NCBI GenBank assembly: GCA_964036045.1
Contig: OZ038381.1
Location: forward strand, 155,080,352-155,144,351
Direction of reading: 5' to 3'
DNA: 64,000 nt
Source of the DNA: Eutreptiella sp. 'Long Island Sound 2002'
Lineage: Eukaryota > Euglenozoa > Euglenophyceae > Eutreptiales > Eutreptiaceae
The notes under the pieces: model-generated
Database searches by the model: none
Told to the model about the DNA's origin: nothing
Seen by the model: only the letters and a program-made list of their open reading frames with translations
Part shown: piece by piece, positions 49,897-61,818 of the stretch
How positions within the stretch are numbered: position 1 is the first letter of the stretch
Layout: each line of letters opens with the position of its first letter
Position numbers and translations under genes: made by a program

Positions 49897-50301
49897 GGCA
49901 GTGCTGCCTCATTGGGAAGGCAGTGTCACTGTCCAACAACAGTGCTGCTGCCGTCCACAGGCAGTGCTGCCACATTCTGAAGGCAGTGTTGCTGCAGTCC
50001 ACTGGCAGTGCTGCAGTGTTGGGATGCAGTGCTGCAGCATTCCAAAGGCATGCAGCATTGCAGAGGCAGAGGCACCACTGTTTGAAGGCAGTGCTGCCAC
50101 ATTGTGAAGGCATTGCTGCCACGAACTGAAGGCAGTGTTGCTGCAGTCCACTGGCAGTGCTGCAGTGTTGGGATGCAGTGCTGCAGCATTCCAAAGGCAT
50201 GCAGCATTGCAGAGGCAGTGGCACCACTGTTTGAAGGCAGTGCTGCCACATTGTGAAGGCACTGCCGCTGCCATGTGAAGGCATTGCTGCCACCAACTGC
50301 A
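49897..50301. repeat. 405-bp composite unit
   Basis: The order is s1-s10, then s12, then s5-s10, s11 and s12 (234 + 171 = 405 bp). The join reads ATTGTGAAGGCATTGCTGCC followed by CACGAACTGAAGGCAGTGTTGC, at about 50102-50140. It is the only unit of this form and marks a non-allelic exchange between s12 and the s5 of another monomer. Confidence 0.95.
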
Positions 50302-51581
50302 GGCAGTGCTGCCTCATTGGGAAGGCAGTGTCACTGTCCAACAACAGTGCTGCTGCCGTCCACAGGCAGTGCTGCCACATTCTGAAGGCAGTGTTGCTGC
50401 AGTCCATGGGCAGTGCTGCAGTGTTGGGATGCAGTGCTGCAGCATTCCAAAGGCATGCAGCATTGCAGAGGCAGCGGCACCACTGTTTGAAGGCAGTGCT
50501 GCCTCATTGTGAAGGCACTGCCGCTGCCATGTGAGGGCATTACTGCCACCAACTGCAGGCAGTGCTGCCTCATTGGGAAGGCAGTGTCACTGTCCAACAA
50601 CAGTGCTGCTGCCGTCCACAGGCAGTGCTGCCACATTCTGAAGGCAGTGTTGCTGCAGTCCACGGGCAGTGCTGCAGTGTTGGGATGCAGTGCTGCAGCA
50701 TTCCAAAGGCATGCAGCATTGCAGAGGCAGTGGCACCACTGTTTGAAGGCAGTGCTGCCACATTGTGAAGGCACTGCCGCTGCCATGTGAAGGCATTGCT
50801 GCCACCAACTGCAGGCAGTGCTGCCTCATTGGGAAGGCAGTGTCACTGTCCAACAACAGTGCTGCTGCCGTCCACAGGCAGTGCTGCCACATTCTGAAGG
50901 CAGTGTTGCTGCAGTCCACGGGCAGTGCTATAGTGTTGGGATGCAGTGCTGCAGCATTCCAAAGGCATGCAGCATTGCAGAGGCAGTGGCACCACTGTTT
51001 GAAGGCAGTGCTGCCACATTGTGAAGGCACTGCCGCTGCCATGTGAAGGCATTGCTGCCACCAACTGCAGGCAGTGCTGCCTCATTGGGAAGCCAGTGTC
51101 ACTGTCCAACAACAGTGCTGCTGCCGTCCACAGGCAGTGCTGCCACATTCTGAAGGCAGTGTTGCTGCAGTCCACGGGCAGTGCTGCAGTGTTGGGATGC
51201 AGTGCTGCAGCATTCCAAAGGCATGCAGCATTGCAGAGGCAGTGGCACCACTGTTTGAAGGCAGTGCTGCCTCATTGTGAAGGCACTGCCGCTGCCATGT
51301 GAAGGCATTGCTGCCACCAACTGCAGGCAGTGCTGCCTCAACGGAAAGGCAGTGTCACTGTCCAACAACAGTGCTGCTGCCGTCCACAGGCAGTGCTGCC
51401 ACATTCTGAAGGCAGTGTTGCTGCAGTCCACTGGCAGTGCTGCAGTGTTGGGATGCAGTGCTGCAGCATTCCAAAGGCATGCAGCATTGCAGAGGCAGTG
51501 GCACCACTGTTTGAAGGCAGTGCTGCCACATTGTGAAGGCACTGCCGCTGCCATGTGAAGGCAGTGCTGCCACCAACTGCA

Positions 51582-51815
51582 GGCAGTGCTGCCTCATTGG
51601 GAAGCCAGTGTCACTGTCCAACAACAGTGCTGCTGCCGTCCACAGGCAGTGCTGCCGCAGTCCACTGGCAGTGCTGCAGTGTTGGGATGCAGTGCTGCAG
51701 CATTCCAAAGGCATGTAGCATTGCAGAGGCAGTGGCACCACTGTTTGAAGGCAGTGCTGCCACATTATGAAGGCACTGCCGCTGCCATGTGAAGGTAGTA
51801 CTGCCACCAACTGAA
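51582..51815. repeat. 234-bp monomer with hybrid s4/s5 subrepeat
   Basis: The deletion join is inside the subrepeats: GGCAGTGCTGCC of s4 continues as GCAGTCCACTGG of s5 (about 51645-51668). The length is the same as the other 234-bp units, but the breakpoint differs, so this was a separate event. It lies at the left border of the dimer domain and carries GGCATGTAGC, which is shared with units 52562 and 53308. Confidence 0.9.
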
Positions 51816-52561
51816 GGCAGTGCTGCCTCATTGGGAAGGCAGTGTCACTGTCCAACAACAGTGCTGCTGCCGTCCACAGGCAGTGCTGCCACATTCTGAA
51901 GGCAGTGTTGCTGCAGTCCATGGGCAGTGCTGCAGTGTTGGGATGCAGTGCTGCAGCATTCCAAAGGCATGCAGCATTGCAGAGGCAGTGGCACCACTGT
52001 TTGAAGGCAGTGCTGCCACATTGTGAAGGCACTGCCGCTGCCATGTGATGGCATTGCTGCCACCAACTGCAGGCAGTGCTGCCTCAACGGAAAGGCAGTG
52101 TCACTGTCCAACAACAGTGCTGCTGCCGTCCACAGGCAGCGTTGCTGCAGTCCACTGGCAGCGCTGCAGTGTTGGGATGCAGTGCTGCAGCATTCCAAAG
52201 GCATGCAGCATTGCAGAGGCAGTGGCACCACTGTTTGAAGGCAGTGCTGCCACATTGTGAAGGCACTGCCGCTGCCATGTGAAGCCATTGCTGCCACCAA
52301 CTGCAGGCAGTGCTGCCTCATTTGGAAGGCAGTGTCACTGTCCAACAACAGTGCTGCTGCCGTCCACAGGCAGTGCTGCCACATTCTGAAGGCAGTGTTG
52401 CTGCAGTCCACTGGCAGTGCTGCAGTGTTGGGATGCAGTGCTGCAGCATTCCAAAGGCATGCAGCATTGCAGAGGCAGTGGCACCACTGTTTGAAGGCAG
52501 TGCTGCCACATTGTGAAGGCACTGCCGCTGCCATGTGAAGGCAGTGCTGCCACCAACTGCA

Positions 52562-53819
52562 GGCAGTGCTGCCTCATTGGGAAGCCAGTGTCACTGTCCA
52601 ACAACAGTGCTGCTGCCGTCCACAGGCAGTGCTGCCACATTCTGAAGGCAGTGTTGCTGCAGTCCACTGGCAGTGCTGCAGTGTTGGGATGCAGTGCTGC
52701 AGCATTCCAAAGGCATGTAGCATTGCAGAGGCAGTGGCACCACTGTTTGAAGGCAGTGCTGCCACATTATGAAGGCACTGCCGCTGCCATGTGAAGGTAG
52801 TACTGCCACCAACTGAAGGCAGTGCTGCCTCATTGGGAAGGCAGTGTCACTGTCCAACAACAGTGCTGCTGCCGTCCACAGGCAGTGCTGCCACATTCTG
52901 AAGGCAGTGTTGCTGCAGTCCATGGGCAGTGCTGCAGTGTTGGGATGCAGTGCTGCAGCATTCCAAAGGCATGCAGCATTGCAGAGGCAGTGGCACCACT
53001 GTTTGAAGGCAGTGCTGCCACATTGTGAAGGCACTGCCGCTGCCATGTGATGGCATTGCTGCCACCAACTGCAGGCAGTGCTGCCTCAACGGAAAGGCAG
53101 TGTCACTGTCCAACAACAGTGCTGCTGCCGTCCACAGGCAGCGTTGCTGCAGTCCACTGGCAGCGCTGCAGTGTTGGGATGCAGTGCTGCAGCATTCCAA
53201 AGGCATGCAGCATTGCAGAGGCAGTGGCACCACTGTTTGAAGGCAGTGCTGCCACATTGTGAAGGCACTGCCGCTGCCATGTGAAGGTAGTACTGCCACC
53301 AACTGAAGGCAGTGCTGCCTCATTGGGAAGCCAGTGTCACTGTCCAACAACAGTGCTGCTGCCGTCCACAGGCAGTGCTGCCACATTCTGAAGGCAGTGT
53401 TGCTGCAGTCCACTGGCAGTGCTGCAGTGTTGGGATGCAGTGCTGCAGCATTCCAAAGGCATGTAGCATTGCAGAGGCAGTGGCACCACTGTTTGAAGGC
53501 AGTGCTGCCACATTATGAAGGCACTGCCGCTGCCATGTGAAGGTAGTACTGCCACCAACTGAAGGCAGTGCTGCCTCATTGGGAAGGCAGTGTCACTGTC
53601 CAACAACAGTGCTGCTGCCGTCCACAGGCAGTGCTGCCACATTCTGAAGGCAGTGTTGCTGCAGTCCATGGGCAGTGCTGCAGTGTTGGGATGCAGTGCT
53701 GCAGCATTCCAAAGGCATGCAGCATTGCAGAGGCAGTGGCACCACTGTTTGAAGGCAGTGCTGCCACATTGTGAAGGCACTGCCGCTGCCATGTGAAGCC
53801 ATTGCTGCCACCAACTGCA
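52562..53819. repeat. 746-bp HOR trimer (256 + 256 + 234) and partial second copy
   Basis: Units 52562, 52818 and 53074 are followed by 53308 and 53564, which repeat the first two types 746 bp later. Shared markers are GGCATGTAGC and GGTAGTACTGCC. The 51816/52072 pair also matches 52818/53074 at 1,002 bp. Confidence 0.75.
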
Positions 53820-56800
53820 GGCAGTGCTGCCTCATTTGGAAGGCAGTGTCACTGTCCAACAACAGTGCTGCTGCTGTCCACAGGCAGTGCTGCCACATTC
53901 TGAAGGCAGTGTTGCTGCAGTCCACTGGCAGTGCTGCAGTGTTGGGATGCAGTGCTGCAGCATTCCAAAGGCATGCAGCATTGCAGAGGCAGTGGCACCA
54001 CTGTTTGAAGGCAGTGCTGCCACATTGTGAAGGCACTGCCGCTGCCATGTGAAGGCAGTGCTGCCACCAACTGCAGGCAGTGCTGCCTCATTGGGAAGCC
54101 AGTGTCACTGTCCAACAACAGTGCTGCTGCCGTCCACAGGCAGTGCTGCCACATTCTGAAGGCAGTGTTGCTGCAGTCCACTGGCAGTGCTGCAGTGTTG
54201 GGATGCAGTGCTGCAGCATTCCAAAGGCATGCAGCATTGCAGAGGCAGTGGCACCACTGTTTGAAGGCAGTGCTGCCACATTATGAAGGCACTGCCGCTG
54301 CCATGTGAAGGCATTGCTGCCACCAACTGCAGGCAGTGCTGCCTCATTTGGAAGGCAGTGTCACTGTCCAACAACAGTGCTGCTGCCGTCCACAGGCAGT
54401 GCTGCCACATTCTGAAGGCAGTGTTGCTGCAGTCCATGGGCAGTGCTGCAGTGTTGGGATGCAGTGCTGCAGCATTCCAAAGGCATGCGGCATTGCAGAG
54501 GCAGTGGCACCACTGTTTGAAGGCAGTGCTGCCTCATTGTGAAGGCACTGCCGCTGCCATGTGATGGCATTGCTGCCACCAACTGCAGGCAGTGCTGCCT
54601 CAACGGAAAGGCAGTGTCACTGTCCAACAACAGTGCTGCTGCCGTCCACAGGCAGCGTTGCTGCAGTCCACTGGCAGTGCTGCAGTGTTGGGATGCAGTG
54701 CTGCAGCATTCCAAAGGCATGCAGCATTGCAGAGGCAGTGGCACCACTGTTTGAAGGCAGTGCTGCCACATTGTGAAGGCACTGCCGCTGCCATGTGAAG
54801 GCATTGCTGCCACCAACTGCAGGCAGTGCTGCCTCGTTGGGAAGCCAGTGTCACTGTCCAACAACAGTGCTGCTGCCGTCCACAGGCAGTGCTGCCACAT
54901 TCTGAAGGCAGTGTTGCTGCAGTCCACTGGCAGTGCTGCAGTGTTGGGATGCAGTGCTGCAGCATTCCAAAGGCATGCAGCATTGCAGAGGCAGTGGCAC
55001 CACTGTTTGAAGGCAGTGCTGCCTCATTGTGAAGGCACTGCCGCTGCCATGTGATGGCATTGCTGCCACCAACTGCAGGCAGTGCTGCCTCAACGGAAAG
55101 GCAGTGTCACTGTCCAACAGCAGTGCTGCTGCCGTCCACAGGCAGCGTTGCTGCAGTCCACTGGCAGTGCTGCAGTGTTGGGATGCAGTGCTGCAGCATT
55201 CCAAAGGCATGCAGCATTGCAGAGGCAGTGGCACCACTGTTTGAAGGCAGTGCTGCCACATTGTGAAGGCACTGCCGCTGCCATGTGAAGGCATTGCTGC
55301 CACCAACTGCAGGCAGTGCTGCCTCATTGGAAAGGCAGTGTCACTGTCCAACAACAGTGCTGCTGCCGTCCACAGGCAGTGCTGCCACATTCTGAAGGAA
55401 GTGTTGCTGCAGTCCACTGGCAGTGCTGCAGTGTCGGGATGCAGTACTGCAGCATTCCAAAGGCATGCAGCATTGCAGAGGCAGTGGCACCACTGTTTGA
55501 AGGCAGTGCTGCCTCATTGTGAAGGCACTGCCGCTGCCATGTGAAGGCATTGCTGCCACCAACTGCAGGCAGTGCTGCCTCATTGGGAAGGCAGTGTCAC
55601 TGTCCAACAACAGTGCTGCTGCCGTCCACAGGCAGTGCTGCCACATTCTGAAGGCAGTGTTGCTGCAGTCCATGGGCAGTGCTGCAGTGTTGGGATGCAG
55701 TGCCGCAGCATTCCAAAGGCATGCAGCATTGCAGAGGCAGTGGCACCACTGTTTGAAGGCAGTGCTGCCTCATTGTGAAGGCACTGCCGCTGCCATGTGA
55801 TGGCAGTGCTGCCACGAACTGAAGGCAGTGCTGCCTCAACGGAAAGGCAGTGTCACTGTCCAACAGCAGTGCTGCTGCCGTCCACAGGCAGCGTTGCTGC
55901 AGTCCACTGGCAGTGCTGCAGTGTTGGGATGCAGTGCTGCAGCATTCCAAAGGCATGCAGCATTGCAGAGGCAGTGGCACCACTGTTTGAAGGCAGTGCT
56001 GCCACATTGTGAAGGCACTGCCGCTGCCATGTGAAGGCATTGCTGCCACCAACTGCAGGCAGTGCTGCCTCATTGGGAAGCCAGTGTCACTGTCCAACAA
56101 CAGTGCTGCTGCCGTCCACAGGCAGTGCTGCCACATTCTGAAGGCAGTGTTGCTGCAGTCCACTGGCAGTGCTGCAGTGTTGGGATGCAGTGCTGCAGCA
56201 TTCCAAAGGCATGCAGCATTGCAGAGGCAGTGGCACCACTGTTTGAAGGCAGTGCTGCCACATTGTGAAGGCACTGCCGCTGCCATGTGATGGCAGTGCT
56301 GCCACCAACTGCAGGCAGTGCTGCCTCAACGGAAAGGCAGTGTCACTGTCCAACAGCAGTGCTGCTGCCGTCCACAGGCAGCGTTGCTGCAGTCCACTGG
56401 CAGTGCTGCAGTGTTGGGATGCAGTGCTGCAGCATTCCAAAGGCATGCAGCATTGCAGAGGCAGTGGCACCACTGTTTGAAGGCAGTGCTGCCACATTGT
56501 GAAGGCACTGCCGCTGCCATGTGAAGGCATTGCTGCCACCAACTGCAGGCAGTGCTGCCTCATTGGGAAGCCAGTGTCACTGTCCAACAACAGTGCTGCT
56601 GCCGTCCACAGGCAGTGCTGCCACATTCTGAAGGCAGTGTTGCTGCAGTCCACTGGTAGTGCTGCAGTGTTGGGATGCAGTGCTGCAGCATTCCAAAGGC
56701 ATGCAGCATTGCAGAGGCAGTGGCACCACTGTTTGAAGGCAGTGCTGCCTCATTGTGAAGGCACTGCCGCTGCCATGTGAAGGCAGTGCTGCCACCAACT

Positions 56801-57037
56801 GCAGGCAGTGCTGCCTCAACGGAAAGGCAGTGTCACTGTCCAACAACAGTGCTGCTGCCGTCCACAGGCAGTGTTGCTGCAGTCCACTGGCAGTGCTGCA
56901 GTGTTGGGATGCAGTGCTGCAGCATTCCAAAGGCATGCAGCATTGCAGAGGCAGTGGCACCACTGTTTGAAGGCAGTGCTGCCACATTGTGAAGGCACTG
57001 CCGCTGTCATGTGAAGGTATTGCTGCCACCAACTGCA

Positions 57038-58551
57038 GGCAGTGCTGCCTCATTTGGAAGGCAGTGTCACTGTCCAACAACAGTGCTGCTGCCGTCCACA
57101 GGCAGTGCTGCCACATTCTGGAGGCAGTGTTGCTGCAGTCCACTGGCAGTGCTGCATTGTTGGGATGCAGTGCTGCAGCATTCCAAAGGCATGCAGCATT
57201 GCAGAGGCAGTGGCACCACTGTTTGAAGGCAGTGCTGCCTCATTGTGAAGGCACTGCCGCTGCCATGTGAAGGCAGTGCTGCCACCAACTGCAGGCAGTG
57301 CTGCCTCAACGGAAAGGCAGTGTCACTGTCCAACAACAGTGCTGCTGCCGTCCACAGGCAGCGTTGCTGCAGTCCACTGGCAGTGCTGCAGTGTTGGGAT
57401 GCAGTGCTGCAGCATTCCAAAGGCATGCAGCATTGCAGAGGCAGTGGCACCACTGTTTGAAGGCAGTGCTGCCACATTGTGAAGGCACTGCCGCTGTCAT
57501 GTGAAGGTATTGCTGCCACCAACTGCAGGCAGTGCTGCCTCATTTGGAAGGCAGTGTCACTGTCCAACAACAGTGCTGCTGCCGTCCACAGGCAGTGCTG
57601 CCACATTCTGGAGGCAGTGTTGCTGCAGTCCACTGGCAGTGCTGCATTGTTGGGATGCAGTGCTGCAGCATTCCAAAGGCATGCAGCATTGCAGAGGCAG
57701 TGGCACCACTGTTTGAAGGCAGTGCTGCCTCATTGTGAAGGCACTGCCGCTGCCATGTGAAGGCATTGCTGCCACGAACTGAAGGCAGTGCTGCCTCATT
57801 GGGAAGGCAGTGTCACTGTCCAACAACAGTGCTGCTGCCGTCCACAGGCAGTGCTGCCACATTCTGAAGGCAGTGTTGCTGCAGTCCATGGGCAGTGCTG
57901 CAGTGTTGGGATGCAGTGCTGCAGCATTCCAAAGGCATGCAGCATTGCAGAGGCAGTGGCACCACTTTTTGAAGGCAATGCTGCCACATTGTGAAGGCAC
58001 TGCCGCTGTCATGTGAAGGCATTGCTGCCACCAACTGCAGGCAGTGCTGCCTCAACGGAAAGGCAGTGTCACTGTCCAACAACAGTGCTGCTGCCGTCCA
58101 CAGGCAGTGCTGCCACATTCTGAAGGCAGTGTTGCTGCAGTCCATGGGCAGTGCTGCAGTGTTGGGATGCAGTGCTGCAGCATTCCAAAGGCATGCAGCA
58201 TTGCAGAGGCAGTGGCACCACTGTTTGAAGGCAGTGCTGCCACATTGTGAAGGCACTGCCGCTGCCATGTGAAGGCAGTGCTGCCACCAACTGAAGGCAG
58301 TGCTGCCTCATTTGGAAGGCAGTGTCACTGTCCAACAACAGTGCTGCTGCCGTCCACAGGCAGTGCTGCCACATTCTGAAGGCAGTGTTGCTGCAGTCCA
58401 CTGGCAGTGCTGCAGTGTTGGGATGCAGTGCTGCAGCATTCCAAAGGCATGCAGCATTGCAGAGGCAGTGGCACCACTGTTTGAAGGCAGTGCTGCCACA
58501 TTGTGAAGGCACTGCCGCTGCCATGTGAAGGCAGTGCTGCCACCAACTGCA
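57038..58551. repeat. 2,750-bp offset HOR, copy 1
   Basis: Units 57038, 57294, 57528, 57784, 58040 and 58296 have the same length order and types as those starting at 59788. They share CCGCTGTCATG, GAAGGTATTGCTG, CACGAACTGAAGG and the AACGG unit at 58040/60790. The 57038 and 57528 units have ATTCTGGAGGCAG, also seen in the 59298 unit. Confidence 0.75.
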
Positions 58552-59787
58552 GGCAGTGCTGCCTCATTTGGAAGGCAGTGTCACTGTCCAACAACAGTGC
58601 TGCTGCCGTCCACAGGCAGTGCTGCCACGTTCTGAAGGCAGTGTTGCTGCAGTCCACTGGCAGTGCTGCAGTGTTGGGATGCAGTGCTGCAGCATTCCAA
58701 AGGCATGCAGCATTGCAGAGGCAGTGGCACCACTGTTTGAAGGCAGTGCTGCCACATTGTGAAGGCACTACCGCTGCCATGTGAAGGCATTGCTGCCACC
58801 AACTGCAGGCAGTGCTGCCTCATTGGGAAGGCAGTGTCACTGTCCAACAACAGTGCTGCTGCCGTCCACAGGCAGTGCTGCCAAATTCTGAAGGAAGTGT
58901 TGCTGCAGTCCATGGGCAGTGCTGCAGTGTTGGGATGCAGTGCTGCAGCATTCCAAAGGCATGCAGCATTGCAGAGGCAGTGGCACCACTGTTTGAAGGC
59001 AGTGCTGCCACATTGTGAAGGCACTGCCGCTGTCATGTGAAGGTATTGCTGCCACCAACTGCAGGCAGTGCTGCCTCATTTGGAAGGCAGTGTCACTGTC
59101 CAACAACAGTGCTGCTGCCGTCCACAGGCAGCGTTGCTGCAGTCCACTGGCAGTGCTGCAGTGTTGGGATGCAGTGCTGCAGCATTCCAAAGGCATGCAG
59201 CATTGCAGAGGCAGTGGCACCACTGTTTGAAGGCAGTGCTGCCACATTGTGAAGGCACTGCCGCTGTCATGTGAAGGTATTGCTGCCACCAACTGCAGGC
59301 AGTGCTGCCTCATTTGGAAGGCAGTGTCACTGTCCAACAACAGTGCTGCTGCCGTCCACAGGCAGTGCTGCCACATTCTGGAGGCAGTGTTGCTGCAGTC
59401 CACTGGCAGTGCTGCATTGTTGGGATGCAGTGCTGCAGCATTCCAAAGGCATGCAGCATTGCAGAGGCAGTGGCACCACTGTTTGAAGGCAGTGCTGCCT
59501 CATTGTGAAGGCACTGCCGCTGCCATGTGAAGGCAGTGCTGCCACCAACTGCAGGCAGTGCTGCCTCAACGGAAAGGCAGTGTCACTGTCCAACAACAGT
59601 GCTGCTGCCGTCCACAGGCAGCGTTGCTGCAGTCCACTGGCAGTGCTGCAGTGTTGGGATGCAGTGCTGCAGCATTCCAAAGGCATGCAGCATTGCAGAG
59701 GCAGTGGCACCACTGTTTGAAGGCAGTGCTGCCACATTGTGAAGGCACTGCCGCTGTCATGTGAAGGTATTGCTGTCACCAACTGCA

Positions 59788-61301
59788 GGCAGTGCTGCCT
59801 CATTTGGAAGGCAGTGTCACTGTCCAACAACAGTGCTGCTGCCGTCCACAGGCAGTGCTGCCACATTCTGAAGGCAGTGTTGCTGCAGTCCACTGGCAGT
59901 GCTGCATTGTTGGGATGCAGTGCTGCAGCATTCCAAAGGCATGCAGCATTGCAGAGGCAGTGGCACCACTGTTTGAAGGCAGTGCTGCCTCATTGTGAAG
60001 GCACTGCCGCTGCCATGTGAAGGCAGTGCTGCCACCAACTGCAGGCAGTGCTGCCTCAACGGAAAGGCAGTGTCACTGTCCAACAACAGTGCTGCTGCCG
60101 TCCACAGGCAGCGTTGCTGCAGTCCACTGGCAGTGCTGCAGTGTTGGGATGCAGTGCTGCAGCATTCCAAAGGCATGCAGCATTGCAGAGGCAGTGGCAC
60201 CACTGTTTGAAGGCAGTGCTGCCACATTGTGAAGGCACTGCCGCTGTCATGTGAAGGTATTGCTGTCACCAACTGCAGGCAGTGCTGCCTCATTTGGAAG
60301 GCAGTGTCACTGTCCAACAACAGTGCTGCTGCCGTCCACAGGCAGTGCTGCCACATTCTGAAGGCAGTGTTGCTGCAGTCCACTGGCAGTGCTGCATTGT
60401 TGGGATGCAGTGCTGCAGCATTCCAAAGGCATGCAGCATTGCAGAGGCAGTGGCACCACTGTTTGAAGGCAGTGCTGCCTCATTGTGAAGGCACTGCCGC
60501 TGCCATGTGAAGGCATTGCTGCCACGAACTGAAGGCAGTGCTGCCTCATTGGGAAGGCAGTGTCACTGTCCAACAACAGTGCTGCTGCCGTCCACAGGCA
60601 GTGCTGCCACATTCTGAAGGCAGTGTTGCTGCAGTCCATGGGCAGTGCTGCAGTGTTGGGATGCAGTGCTGCAGCCTTCCAAAGGCATGCAGCATTGCAG
60701 AGGCAGTGGCACCACTGTTTGAAGGCAGTGCTGCCACATTGTGAAGGCACTGCCGCTGTCATGTGAAGGCATTGCTGCCACCAACTGCAGGCAGTGCTGC
60801 CTCAACGGAAAGGCAGTGTCACTGTCCAACAACAGTGCTGCTGCCGTCCACAGGCAGTGCTGCCACATTCTGAAGGCAGTGTTGCTGCAGTCCATGGGCA
60901 GTGCTGCAGTGTTGGGATGCAGTGCTGCAGCATTCCAAAGGCATGCAGCATTGCAGAGGCAGTGGCACCACTGTTTGAAGGCAGTGCTGCCACATTGTGA
61001 AGGCACTGCCGCTGCCATGTGAAGGCAGTGCTGCCACCAACTGAAGGCAGTGCTGCCTCATTGGGAAGGCAGTGTCACTGTCCAACAACAGTGCTGCTGC
61101 CGTCCACAGGCAGTGCTGCCACATTCTGAAGGCAGTGTTGCTGCAGTCCACTGGCAGTGCTGCAGTGTTGGGATGCAGTGCTGCAGCATTCCAAAGGCAT
61201 GCAGCATTGCAGAGGCAGTGGCACCACTGTTTGAAGGCAGTGCTGCCACATTGTGAAGGCACTACCGCTGCCATGTGAAGGCATTGCTGCCACCAACTGC
61301 A
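59788..61301. repeat. 2,750-bp offset HOR, copy 2
   Basis: This is the partner of 57038-58551. It has TATTGCTGTCACC in place of TATTGCTGCCACC in the first units and a private GCAGCCTTCC at about 60673. Unit 61302, with AAGGAAGTGTTGC, corresponds to the earlier unit 58808 with the offset shortened by one monomer. Confidence 0.75.
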
Positions 61302-61555
61302 GGCAGTGCTGCCTCATTGGGAAGGCAGTGTCACTGTCCAACAACAGTGCTGCTGCCGTCCACAGGCAGTGCTGCCACATTCTGAAGGAAGTGTTGCTGC
61401 AGTCCATGGGCAGTGCTGCAGTGTTGGGATGCAGTGCTGCAGCATTCCAAAGGCATGCAGCATTGCAGAGGCAGTGGCACCACTGTTTGAAGGCAGTGCT
61501 GCCCTTGTGAAGGCACTGCCGCTGCCATGTGAAGGCAGTGCTGCCACCAACTGAA

Positions 61556-61818
61556 GGCAGTGCTGCCTCATTGGGAAGCCAGTGTCACTGTCCAACAACA
61601 GTGCTGCTGCCGTCCACAGGCAGTGCTGCCACATTCTGAAGGCAGTGTTGCTGCAGTCCACAGGCCACAGGCAGTGCTGCAGTGTCGGGATGCAGTACTG
61701 CAGCATTCCAAAGGCATGCAGCATTGCAGAGGCAGTGGCACCACTGTTTGATGGCAGTGCTGCCACATTGTGAAGGCACTGCCGCTGCCATGTAAAGGTA
61801 GTGCTGCCACCAACTGAA
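61556..61818. repeat. 263-bp monomer with 7-bp tandem duplication
   Basis: At the s5/s6 join the sequence CCACAGG is doubled (CCACAGGCCACAGGCAG, about 61659-61675), giving 256 + 7 bp. It also has GTGTCGGGATGC plus GTACTGC and ends with ATGTAAAGGTAG. It is the only unit of this length. Confidence 0.9.
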
